NCBI GenBank assembly: GCA_022340585.1
Contig: JAJDNS010000230.1
Span: 1 to 33,675, forward strand
From: Acidobacteriota bacterium
GTDB lineage: Bacteria; Acidobacteriota; Vicinamibacteria; Fen-336
Direction: 5' to 3'
Length of the DNA: 33,675 nucleotides
The position numbers were made by a program, and so were the translations under genes. Within the stretch, counting starts at the first letter, position 1. Each line of letters starts with the position of its first letter. Shown one piece after another: positions 24,993 through 32,800 of the stretch. The notes beneath the pieces are model-generated. The model searched no databases and was not told the origin of the DNA. It saw nothing but the letters and a program-made list of their open reading frames with translations.

Positions 24993-25679
24993 TCACCCGG
25001 CCTCGGGTGGCTTGCGGTACAGGGCGTTGACCGACACCCGGCGCCCCACCTCGACCTTGCCCTCGGCGAGGGCCGAGGGTTCGACCGGCTCCAGCCCGTG
25101 AACGGCGAGGTCCTGGTCGAGCGTCGCCGGTCCCACCATGTACATGCGCCGTCCGCCCGCCCGCTCGAAGAGATGGGGAACCCCGGGAACCGGAGTCGTA
25201 CCCTCGCCGTCGAGGTCGGTCTCGGGCGCGAAGACGGAGACGAGCAGACGGCCTCCGGGTCTCAGCACCCGGGCGGTCTCCGCGAGCGCCGCCCTCCACT
25301 CTTCGGCGGTGCGGGCGTTGTGGTAGATCCCGAGAGCCACGACGAGATCGAAGGAGGCGTCCGCCGCCCAGGGCATCACGTCCATCGTGGCGCGGATCAC
25401 TCTCTCCGCCGCCGCCTCGGGGCCGAGGAGACCGGCCAGGCGCTCCCGGGTGCGCTCGACCATGGCCGCGGACCCGTCCGTGGCCACGACATCCACCCCG
25501 TTCTCGGCCAGGAAGGCGGCGTTGCGCCCGCCCGCACAGCCGACGTCGAGAGCCCGGAGCCGCCGGGGATCAGGCTCGGCCTCGATCAGCGCCTGCAGGC
25601 GGTGATCCGGCGGCTTGCGGGCGAACTCCTCGACCTTCTCCGGGTCCTCCCAGAAGGCGTCGATCTCCTCCGCGTCCAT
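24993..25679 (-). CDS. class I SAM-dependent methyltransferase
   Basis: This 228-residue cytosolic protein has the methyltransferase type 11/25 fold. Motif I is LDVGCAGGRNA (44-54). The acidic residue that binds the ribose of S-adenosylmethionine is in VATDGS (65-70). Post-motif segments FDLVVALGIYHN and ARVLRPGGRLLVSVF follow in normal order. The substrate cannot be predicted; tellurite-resistance TehB-like and small-molecule methyltransferases look similar. ATG 25679 is chosen because AGGAG lies six bases upstream. An ATG at 25712 adds 11 residues but has no ribosome-binding site. It is 73 bases upstream of the channel gene and 60 bases downstream of the DUF4342 gene, all on the same strand. 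Confidence 0.9.
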   Translation of the reverse strand: MDAEEIDAFWEDPEKVEEFARKPPDHRLQALIEAEPDPRRLRALDVGCAGGRNAAFLAENGVDVVATDGSAAMVERTRERLAGLLGPEAAAERVIRATMDVMPWAADASFDLVVALGIYHNARTAEEWRAALAETARVLRPGGRLLVSVFAPETDLDGEGTTPVPGVPHLFERAGGRRMYMVGPATLDQDLAVHGLEPVEPSALAEGKVEVGRRVSVNALYRKPPEAG

Positions 25680-25739
25680 ACGGGTCTCCTGCCCTCCGTC
25701 CGTGTCGGCCATCCGCGTCGGTCGCGCGGCGGGCCCGCG

Positions 25740-26066
25740 TCATTTCGCTTCCGGCTTCTTCGCCTTCCTGGCGGCCTTCTTCGCGGTCTTCCTCACGGCC
25801 TTCTTCTTTCCCTTGCCCGCGGGACGGCGACGCTCGAGGTCGATGCTGCAGTCGGTCAGGAGGGCCACCAGCGCGCCGATCGCCGCCAGCACCGGCGCGG
25901 CCACCGAGGCCACGACCCCCACGGTCAGGGGAAACTCCGCCACGACCTCGTCCTTCTGCTTCACCACGACCCGGCGGACGTTGCCCTCCCGGATCAGCTT
26001 GCGCACCTCGTCCACGATCTGCTCGCCCTGGAGCTTCACCGTCTCCCAGGCGCCACGCTTTGCCAT
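25740..26066 (-). CDS. DUF4342 domain protein with histone-H1-like lysine tail
   Basis: This 108-residue protein consists of a DUF4342 domain at about residues 5-78: an amphipathic segment with KLIREGNVRRVVVKQKD and then a hydrophobic LTVGVVASVAAPVLAAIGALVALLTD helix pair. This is the hallmark of the family. The family function is unknown, and many members also occur fused to other domains. Residues 80-108 are a Lys/Ala/Arg-rich tail (KKAVRKTAKKAARKAKK), like bacterial histone H1-type tails, so nucleic-acid binding or membrane-surface charge binding is possible. GGAGG six bases upstream of the ATG supports the start. A small CGAGG/CCTCG hairpin lies upstream (26084-26100). The neighbours LarA and the methyltransferase do not clarify the role. 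Confidence 0.85.
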   Translation of the reverse strand: MAKRGAWETVKLQGEQIVDEVRKLIREGNVRRVVVKQKDEVVAEFPLTVGVVASVAAPVLAAIGALVALLTDCSIDLERRRPAGKGKKKAVRKTAKKAARKAKKPEAK

Positions 26067-26132
26067 GTCATGCCTCCTTCGGACGAGGCTATCATCCTCG
26101 GCTCGGCCAGGGGGACGCCCGCGCGCCAGACG

Positions 26133-27398
26133 TCAGGACGCCACGTAGGGGATGGTCTGCGGACCCTCGGGCAGGACCGCCACCGGGGCATCCGCCCCGA
26201 CCCGCTCGAGCTCGCGACCGACCGCGGCCCCGACGTCCTCGATTGGCTCGATGTGCGCCCGCCGCACGTCGTCGGGGGGAATCTCGCTCTGGAGGCCCAC
26301 CCGCGCCCTGAGCTGGATGAGGGCCAGGAGCTGGGCCTCCCACTGGTCGAACATCGAGAAGCCCGGGGTCTCGATCGTGTCCAGGAGCGCCCGCGGCGAG
26401 TCGTGCTCGAAGAGCAGCCTTCGGAAGTTGCCGTGCTCGGGGAAGCCGTCGTTGCACCGCGAGGCGGTGGCAATGTACCCGTCCTGGGCCACGATCTGGG
26501 ACGCCGCCGACATGCCCTTGACCGTCTGGTAGAGGTTCTGGTCGAGGGGAAAGCCGCTGTTGGTGGTCACCACGATCGGGAACGGCTCCTCGCAGGCCAC
26601 CATCGCCGTCTCCCTGGAAAAGGCGCAGCCCTCGAGGTGGGCCTCCATGGGGTGGCCGCAGAAGAAGCGGGTGATCTGCCGATCACGGTTCACCGTCACG
26701 TTGAGGCAGAAATCGAGGGGCACCAGGGACCCGTTGTGCCGGATGGTCTCCTGGGTGGGGTTTCCCTCGAGAACCCCCCACGTGCTGCGCGGGTGGCCGA
26801 TCCTGTTCGCGTCGTGATAGCGCAGGATCGACGCGATGTCCCCCACCGCCGGGTAGATCCCCTTGTACCCGCCTGAGAAGCCGGCCATGAAGTGCGGCTC
26901 GATGAAGCCGAGAACGATCCGCCGGTCGGCCTCCACGTACTCGCGGTTCATGAGGACCACCTCGCCCTCCGGGGACCGCCCCACCTCGACCATGGTTTGC
27001 GGGTCGTGGGAGTCGTGGTTCACGACACGGTAGCGGGACAGGACGTCCTCGCCCACCATGGCCTGGAGCTCCTCCGGGGTGTTTGCGCGGTGCGATCCGG
27101 TCCCGTTGACGATCACGAACCGGTCGGCCGGGACGTGACCCAGCTCCTCGAACAACCACGGGAGGAGCCGATCGGACGGAAGGGGACGGGTCGAGTCGGG
27201 GATGACCACCGCCACCCGGTTCCCCGCCCCCACGATCTCGCGGAGGGGGGCCGAGCCGATCGGCTGGCGGACCGCCTCGCGGAAGGCCTGGGCCTCGTCG
27301 GTCAGGCCCTCCACGAAGCGGGGTTCGATCACGGTCACGCGGTCGGACGGGATGTCGACCGCGAGACCGGTGTGGCCGTACTGCAGGCGCACCTTCAT
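26133..27398 (-). CDS. larA: nickel-pincer lactate racemase family protein (LarA-like)
   Basis: This 421-residue protein is of the LarA/DUF2088 family, 2-hydroxyacid racemases or epimerases using a nickel-pincer nucleotide. The catalytic and cofactor residues known from LarA are all present with a constant offset of five: His103 (GTGSHRANTPEE), His169 (FIEPHF), Lys179 (SGGYKG, which tethers the cofactor) and His195, matching 108, 174, 184 and 200. It should therefore be an active holoenzyme if cofactor is made. Its substrate may be lactate or another 2-hydroxyacid, because SGGYKGIYP differs from the SGGPK form that I remember for lactate racemases. It is cytosolic. The ATG has no Shine-Dalgarno. 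No larB, larC or larE, which build the cofactor, lie in the window. Confidence 0.88.
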   Translation of the reverse strand: MKVRLQYGHTGLAVDIPSDRVTVIEPRFVEGLTDEAQAFREAVRQPIGSAPLREIVGAGNRVAVVIPDSTRPLPSDRLLPWLFEELGHVPADRFVIVNGTGSHRANTPEELQAMVGEDVLSRYRVVNHDSHDPQTMVEVGRSPEGEVVLMNREYVEADRRIVLGFIEPHFMAGFSGGYKGIYPAVGDIASILRYHDANRIGHPRSTWGVLEGNPTQETIRHNGSLVPLDFCLNVTVNRDRQITRFFCGHPMEAHLEGCAFSRETAMVACEEPFPIVVTTNSGFPLDQNLYQTVKGMSAASQIVAQDGYIATASRCNDGFPEHGNFRRLLFEHDSPRALLDTIETPGFSMFDQWEAQLLALIQLRARVGLQSEIPPDDVRRAHIEPIEDVGAAVGRELERVGADAPVAVLPEGPQTIPYVAS

Positions 27399-27450
27399 GG
27401 GCAGAAACGTACGCCCCGACGCCTCAGCCGGTCAACACGAGGCGGTGCCG

Positions 27451-28032
27451 CTAGGTGACCGCCGCCTTCACCTTGTCCTTGACCTCGTCCAGCTTCTTGT
27501 GGAAGCCGCGCGACTTGAAGGAGAGGAGAACGAGAGTGATCCCCATGAGAATCAGCCAGAACCCGATCATCCACAGCACGCTCAGGGCCCCGGCTCCCGG
27601 CTTCATCATCACGATGACGCCGAAGAGCACGCCGAGGAGCCCGCTCAGACCGAGCCACCACTCGCCCTCGATCTCCTTGCGGAGGCGGATGGCCAGGATG
27701 ATCCGGAGGATGCCCGTCATGATCGCCCAGAAGGCGATGAGGACGAGGAGCACCACGCCGGTCGTGCCGGGCCGGAAGACGGTGAGCACACCGATGGCGA
27801 TCCCGAGGATGCCCTCGATGAGCACGACCCACCAGTGCTCGTTGTCGTCCCTGCCGGAGAATGCGGCAATGACGTTGGAAATGCCGTCGATGAAGACGTA
27901 GGCGGCGAACAGCATCAGCAGCGTCTTCAGCGCCATTCCCGGCCTGGCGAAGGCAGCGATGCCGAGCAGGATCGCCAGGACCCCCCGCAGCAGCAGCACC
28001 CACCAACTCTGACCGAGGAGCTTCGCGAGCAT
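27451..28032 (-). CDS. HdeD/DUF308 family membrane protein
   Basis: This 193-residue integral membrane protein has about six transmembrane segments between residues 9 and 172, followed by a short charged Lys-rich tail (HKKLDEVKDKVKAAV). The FARPGMALKTLLMLFAAYVFIDGI and repeated FRPGTTGVVLLVLIAFWAIMTGI segments are typical of the duplicated DUF308/HdeD fold. E. coli HdeD is linked to acid resistance at high cell density, but most relatives are uncharacterised. ATG 28032 is chosen because AAGGAGG lies six bases upstream. An ATG ten codons further up lacks a good ribosome-binding site. It lies 52 bases upstream of the LarA gene start on the same strand, so cotranscription is possible. Confidence 0.87.
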   Translation of the reverse strand: MLAKLLGQSWWVLLLRGVLAILLGIAAFARPGMALKTLLMLFAAYVFIDGISNVIAAFSGRDDNEHWWVVLIEGILGIAIGVLTVFRPGTTGVVLLVLIAFWAIMTGILRIILAIRLRKEIEGEWWLGLSGLLGVLFGVIVMMKPGAGALSVLWMIGFWLILMGITLVLLSFKSRGFHKKLDEVKDKVKAAVT

Positions 28033-28145
28033 AGACGACCTCCTTGTATTGTCCTTGGGCATGGCGGACCACCGTGGCCAGCCGCAGCGACTCTACCTCA
28101 ATCACGAGCGCGGGGGAACAGGAATATGTGACAGGTGTGGCCGCC

Positions 28146-28161
28146 GGCGCGGAGCCGCGCC
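28146..28161 (-). terminator. hairpin after the fifth oxidoreductase gene
   Basis: GGCGCG (28146-28151) and CGCGCC (28156-28161) form a 6-bp G+C stem with a 4-base loop, about 25 bases after the stop codon (28186) in the minus direction. No T tract follows, so termination would need help, and the call is tentative. Confidence 0.3.
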
Positions 28162-28185
28162 TGACCTCGGGGCTTCCCCCAAACC

Positions 28186-29163
28186 TCACTCGAATGGGTA
28201 CTTAACGCCCCACTCGGCCCGGAGAGCGTCCATCGTCTGCATGATCGCCAGGGACTCATCGAGGGACATGACCTCGCTCTCGGTCTGCCCGGCGCCGATG
28301 CGCTCCATGGTGTGCCGGACCTCGAACTCGAACCCGTTCTCGTACGGCTTGCGGACGATCTCGGTCCGGTCGAAGTCGACCACCTCGTAGGACCGCGCGT
28401 CGATGAAGAGCCGGTGGGCGCGGACGAGCTTCTTCTCCGTGACGATCGTTGCATCGACCATCGACCAGACGTCCGAGGCCGTGCTCAGCTGGGCGAACCG
28501 GCCGCCACCGTAGGTGAAGGTGATCGCGGCGCGCCGGTCGACCCCGGTGGGCGCCAGCTCGGCCCAGGAGGACGTCGTCTTCGGCTGGCCCAGCAACCAG
28601 GAGGCCAGCGACAACGGGTAGATGCCCAGGTCCAGAAGCGCCCCCCCGGCCAGGTCCGGGTTGAACAGGCGGTGCTTCGGATCGTAGGCCCGCTCGATGC
28701 AGAAGTCCGCCTGGAGAGAACGGATGGCCCCGAACTCTCCGGCGTCCAGGCGCGCCTTGATGTCGGCCCAGGACGGCAGGAACCGGGTCCACATGGCCTC
28801 CATGAGGAAGAGGCCCTTCTCGCGCGCCGTGGCGATCATCTCCTCGGCTTCCCGGGCATTCACCGCCAGCGGCTTCTCACACAGCACGTGCTTCCCTGCC
28901 TCCAGCGCCAGGAGCGTGTTGGCGTGATGGAGATTGTGGGGGGTGGCCACGTAGACCACGTCCACGTCGGGGTCCTCCACGAGGTCCTCATAGCTCCCGT
29001 AGCAGCGAGGGATCCCGTGCGTCTCGCCGAAAGCGTCGGCGCTCGACTGCGTGCGTGAGCCGACCGCCAGCAGCTCGGCGTCCGGCACCAGCCGCGTGGC
29101 TTCGGCCAGCTTGCCGGCGATGTTGCCGGTGCTGATGATCCCCCAGCGCGTCTTCGTGCCCAT
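28186..29163 (-). CDS. cytosolic Gfo/Idh/MocA family oxidoreductase (dihydrodiol-dehydrogenase-like)
   Basis: This 325-residue protein has the compact length of trans-1,2-dihydrodiol/D-xylose dehydrogenase-like members. The Rossmann loop is WGIISTGNIAGKLA near residues 7-20, VYVATPHNLHH follows, and CEKPLAVNAREAEE carries the EKP catalytic Lys. LEAMWTRFLP is a segment typical of this subgroup. It probably oxidises a sugar or polyol with NAD(P)+ in the cytosol. The ATG at 29163 has GGGGAGGA six bases upstream. The frame stays open upstream to about 29409, but that stretch encodes the translated tandem repeats at 29235-29318 and is probably leader DNA. A TAGGATCA box (29201-29194) is a possible -10. 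The repeats just upstream suggest regulated expression. Confidence 0.92.
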   Translation of the reverse strand: MGTKTRWGIISTGNIAGKLAEATRLVPDAELLAVGSRTQSSADAFGETHGIPRCYGSYEDLVEDPDVDVVYVATPHNLHHANTLLALEAGKHVLCEKPLAVNAREAEEMIATAREKGLFLMEAMWTRFLPSWADIKARLDAGEFGAIRSLQADFCIERAYDPKHRLFNPDLAGGALLDLGIYPLSLASWLLGQPKTTSSWAELAPTGVDRRAAITFTYGGGRFAQLSTASDVWSMVDATIVTEKKLVRAHRLFIDARSYEVVDFDRTEIVRKPYENGFEFEVRHTMERIGAGQTESEVMSLDESLAIMQTMDALRAEWGVKYPFE

Positions 29164-29193
29164 GTGGCGTCCTCCCCTGTCACGTGTGCCCGC

Positions 29194-29201
29194 TGATCCT
29201 A
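29194..29201 (-). promoter_or_regulatory. -10-like box TAGGATCA of the fifth oxidoreductase gene
   Basis: On the minus strand TAGGATCA is read from 29201 to 29194, about 31 bases before the ATG at 29163. It matches the TAGRATCC motif found before other genes in the window. There is no obvious -35. The 21-bp repeats begin 34 bases further upstream, a distance suitable for an activator. Confidence 0.3.
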
Positions 29202-29234
29202 CGTCGACTCCGGGCCCTGCGCCGAGCGAGGCTC

Positions 29235-29318
29235 CCACGAACGGTCGTCGAATAGCAATGAGCTGTCGTCTTCGGCACATGAACGGTCGCCGAAGGCACA
29301 TGAATGGCCGGCCGGTCC
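29235..29318 (-). repeat. four in-phase 21-bp tandem repeats
   Basis: Units at 29235, 29256, 29277 and 29298 have a period of exactly 21 bases and share the core GAACGGTCGTCG. Unit 3 matches unit 1 at 15 of 21 positions, and units 2 and 4 at 13 of 21. Because 21 bp is two turns of the helix, a protein bound to each copy would sit on the same face of the DNA. They lie 72-155 bases upstream of the leftward oxidoreductase start. Part of an upstream N-terminal extension is a less likely explanation. Confidence 0.5.
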
Positions 29319-29441
29319 TGGCGGGGCACCCGCCTCCGTTCTCGGGGGCTCCGCGCCCCGCCCCCGGGGGTGTGCAGCCGGGCACCCAACTGTAGGACTG
29401 TTTGGCCAACGGTACCCGGCAGCACTGCCAGGACAGGTCCG

Positions 29442-29744
29442 ATGTCTCGAAGAAATTTCGAAGAGCGGGAACGACTCGTGTGCCGCCTGGCGTACGTCGC
29501 GCGGCGGCGCCAAGGCGAGCCCCAGGTCCACGGAGGGAGGCTCTTCCGGGACGATTGAGAACCAGGGGCGCGAGTCCAGCCTCAGGACGTCCTCGCTTCC
29601 GGACAACGAGATTGGATGCAGGACCTGGGGACTCGCAGAGCCGGTCTACTGACCGACAACCGCGTGCATGTCGCCAGGAATGGCGAGGCCTACTTCGAGA
29701 ACTCCATCCTGAACAACCTTTTTCTGATCGACGGCCTGCAGTAG
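29442..29744 (+). pseudogene. possible decayed small coding region with in-frame TGA
   Basis: One frame reads from an ATG at 29442 for 38 codons to a TGA at 29556-29558, then continues open for 61 codons to a TAG at 29742-29744. The second half (a 42-residue piece if started at the ATG at 29616) looks protein-like: TDNRVHVARNGEAYFENS and ILNNLFLIDGLQ. Third-position G+C is lower than in neighbouring genes. I do not recognise the family. It may be a remnant, a short real gene starting at 29616, or chance. Confidence 0.2.
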
Positions 29745-29827
29745 CCGCCCCTTCTCAGCTGGGGCCCTCTCGCTGGCCAAGCCCGGCCCCGGCGAGGTGC
29801 GCCGGACCGGCCCCACCCACCCCCCGA

Positions 29828-29837
29828 TATAGAATCC
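29828..29837 (+). promoter_or_regulatory. purL -10 box; probable leaderless start
   Basis: TATAGAAT (29828-29835) contains a -10-like hexamer (TAGAAT) that ends seven bases before the purL ATG at 29843. Transcription would then start at or next to the ATG. No Shine-Dalgarno is present (the bases between are CCTCCTC). A -35 box is not evident. Confidence 0.4.
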
Positions 29838-29842
29838 TCCTC

Positions 29843-32800
29843 ATGCCCATCCTGAAGCTCCCCGGCGGCACCGCCCTCTCCGCTTTCCGCCTCGACAAAC
29901 TCAACGCCGCCCTCGAGGACGCCGGCGCCGGGGCCCAGGTCAGCGCCACCCAGTTCTGGCACTTCGTCGAGGTCGAGTGCGAGCCCACGGTCGAGGAGCA
30001 GCGCACCCTGGACCGACTCCTGCGCTACGGCCCCGAGGGGCCGGCGCCCGGCGATCTCCGCAGAGAGGTCGTCCTGGTCACCCCGCGCCTCGGCACCATC
30101 TCGCCCTGGTCCTCCAAGGCCACGGACATCGCCCGACAGTGCGGCCTCGGCGCGGTGCGCCGGATCGAGCGGGGCACCGCCTTCCACCTGGACGGCAAGG
30201 TCTCCGAGAACTCCCCCGCCCTGCCCCTCCTCCACGACCGAATGACCGAGACCGTGATGGCTTCTCTCGACGAGGCCGACGAGCTCTTCCACCACTTCGA
30301 GCCCAGGCCCCTCGGCGAGATCGACGTCCTCGGCCAGGGCCGCGATGCCATCACCGAGGCCAACCGGGCCATGGGCCTCGCGCTGGCTCCCGACGAGACC
30401 GACTACCTCCTCGACTACTTCCAGCGCCACCGTCGCAACCCCACCGACGTCGAACTCACCATGTTCGCCCAGGCGAACTCCGAGCACTGCCGCCACAAGA
30501 TCTTCAATGCCTCCTGGATCGTGGACGGGGAGGAGATGCCGCAGTCGCTCTTCCAGATGATCCGGGAAACCGAGAAAGCCAACCCGCAGGGCACGGTGAG
30601 CGCCTACTCCGACAACGCCGCGGTCATGGAGGGTCGGACGGTGCGGCGTTTCTTCGTGGATCCCGCCACCGGGCGCTACACCGAGCACGACGATCCCACC
30701 CACATCCTCATGAAGGTGGAAACCCACAACCACCCCACCGCGATCTCCCCGTTTCCCGGGGCCGCGACGGGCTCGGGGGGCGAGATCCGCGACGAGGGCG
30801 CGACGGGACGAGGCTCGAAGCCCAAGGCGGGCCTGTGCGGCTTCTCCGTCTCCCACCTGCGGCTCCCCGGCTACGGGCGCCCCTGGGAGGGGCCGGAGTC
30901 ACGACCGGACCGGATCGCCTCCCCCCTCGCCATCATGACCGAGGGGCCCATCGGGGCCGCCTCCTTCAACAACGAGTTCGGCCGCCCCAACCTCGGCGGC
31001 TACTTCCGGACCTACGAGCAGGAGGTGGCCGGGACCGTCCGCGGATACCACAAGCCCATCATGATCGCGGGCGGCGTCGGCAATGTCCGGGCTCAGCACG
31101 CCCACAAGGGTGACATCCCGGCCGGGGCCCTCCTCATCCAGATCGGGGGGCCGGGGATGCTCATCGGCATGGGCGGCGGGTCGGCCTCCTCCATGTCCAC
31201 CGGCGCCAATACCGCCGACCTCGACTTCGACTCCGTCCAGCGCGGCAACCCCGAGATCCAACGCCGGGCCCAGGAGGTGATCGACCGCTGCTGTGCCCTG
31301 GGCGACGAGAACCCGATCCTCTCCATCCACGACGTGGGCGCGGGCGGGCTGTCCAACGCACTGCCGGAGCTGGCCCACGGGGCCGGGCGAGGAGCGCGCA
31401 TCGACCTGCGGGCCGCTCCCAACGAGGAGCCGGGCATGACTCCCCGCGAGGTGTGGAGCAACGAGGCCCAGGAGCGCTACGTCCTCGCCATCGCCAGGGA
31501 CAAGCTGGAGCTCTTCCGGGCGCTCTGCGAGCGGGAGCGCTGCCCGTTTGCCGTGGTCGGCGAGGCCACCGAAGAACAGCACCTCGAGGTGCGCGATCCC
31601 CTGTTCGACAACAAGCCGGTGGACATGGACCTTCCCGCGCTCCTGGGCAAGCCGCCCCGCATGACCCGCGACGTGCGGCGGGTGAAGCCACGGCTGCCCC
31701 CGTTCCGCACCGAGGGTATCGAGCTGGGGGAGGCGGTCCGGCGCGTCCTGCTCCACCCCGCGGTGGCCGACAAGACGTTCCTGATCACCATCGGCGACCG
31801 GACGGTCGGGGGTCTCTGCTCCCGCGACCCCATGGTGGGACCCTGGCAGGTGCCGGTGGCCGACTGCGCCACGACCCTCATGGCCTACGAGGGTTACGCC
31901 GGAGAGGCCTTCGCCATGGGCGAGCGCACGCCGCTGGCGGTGATCGACGCCCCGGCCTCGGGACGGATGGCCGTGGGCGAGGCCCTCACCAACCTGGCCG
32001 CGGCCCCCGTCGACTCCCTTTCCCGGGTCAAGCTCTCGGCCAACTGGATGGCCGCGGCCGGCTCCCCCGGCGAGGACGCCGCCCTCTTCGACACCGTCCA
32101 GGCCGTCGCCCTCGACCTGTGCCCGAAGCTGGGAGTGGGCATCCCCGTGGGCAAGGACTCCATGTCCATGCGGACGACATGGGAGGACGGGGGCCGGGCG
32201 CGCGAGGTGGTGGGGCCGCTCTCCCTCATCGTATCCGCCTTCGCCCCCTGCGACGACGTCCGGCCCACGCTGACGCCCCGTCTGCGCACCGAGCGCGAGA
32301 CGGAGCTCATCTTCGTGGACCTCGCCGCCGGTCGCCGCCGCCTGGGGGGCTCGATCCTCGCCCAGGTGTTCGACCAGACCGGGAACGAGGCTCCTGACGT
32401 CGAGGACCCGGAGCTCATCAAGGGCCTCTACGCCGCCCTCCCTGAGCTCCGCCGGGCCGAGATGCTGGGCGCCTATCACGACCGCTCGGACGGCGGCCTG
32501 TTCGTCACCCTGGCGGAGATGGCCTTTGCCGGACGCGTGGGGCTCCATCTGGACCTCTCCTCGCTGATCGGCACGAGTGGCGACGACGAGACCGCCCTGG
32601 CCGCCCTCTTCACCGAGGAGCTGGGCGTCGTTCTCCAGACCTGCACAATGGGCCGGGCCACGGTGACGAAGATTCTCCGGCGCCACGGGCTCGTGGGTCG
32701 ACCGATCGGCGAGGTGGTGGACGCCGACGAGATCCGTGTGTCCTGCGGCGACCGGGAGCTCTTCGCCGAAACCCGCTCCGCCCTGCACCGCCTCTGGTCC

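Larger units (their letters stand above)
29164..29842. other. 679-base intergenic region between the fifth oxidoreductase and purL
   Basis: This is the largest gap in the window. From left to right it holds a TAGGAT -10-like box for the leftward gene, four 21-bp tandem repeats (29235-29318), a G+C hairpin with 7-bp arms (29343-29349 and 29360-29366), a possible decayed reading frame (29442-29744) and the purL promoter box. The middle part is less G+C-rich at codon third positions than neighbouring genes. Confidence 0.6.

Noticed and set aside
29235..29318. CRISPR array
   Set aside because: The repeats are tandem with no spacers between them, diverged, and without cas genes.
29164..29409. Upstream extension of the fifth oxidoreductase through the 21-bp repeats
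   Set aside because: The ATG at 29163 has a strong ribosome-binding site and gives the normal family length. The extension is a Cys/Arg-rich repeat without a signal-peptide pattern.
29556..29558. TGA read as selenocysteine
   Set aside because: The flanking residues match no selenoprotein that I know, no Cys homologue is known, and the following hairpin is weak. A decayed frame is simpler.
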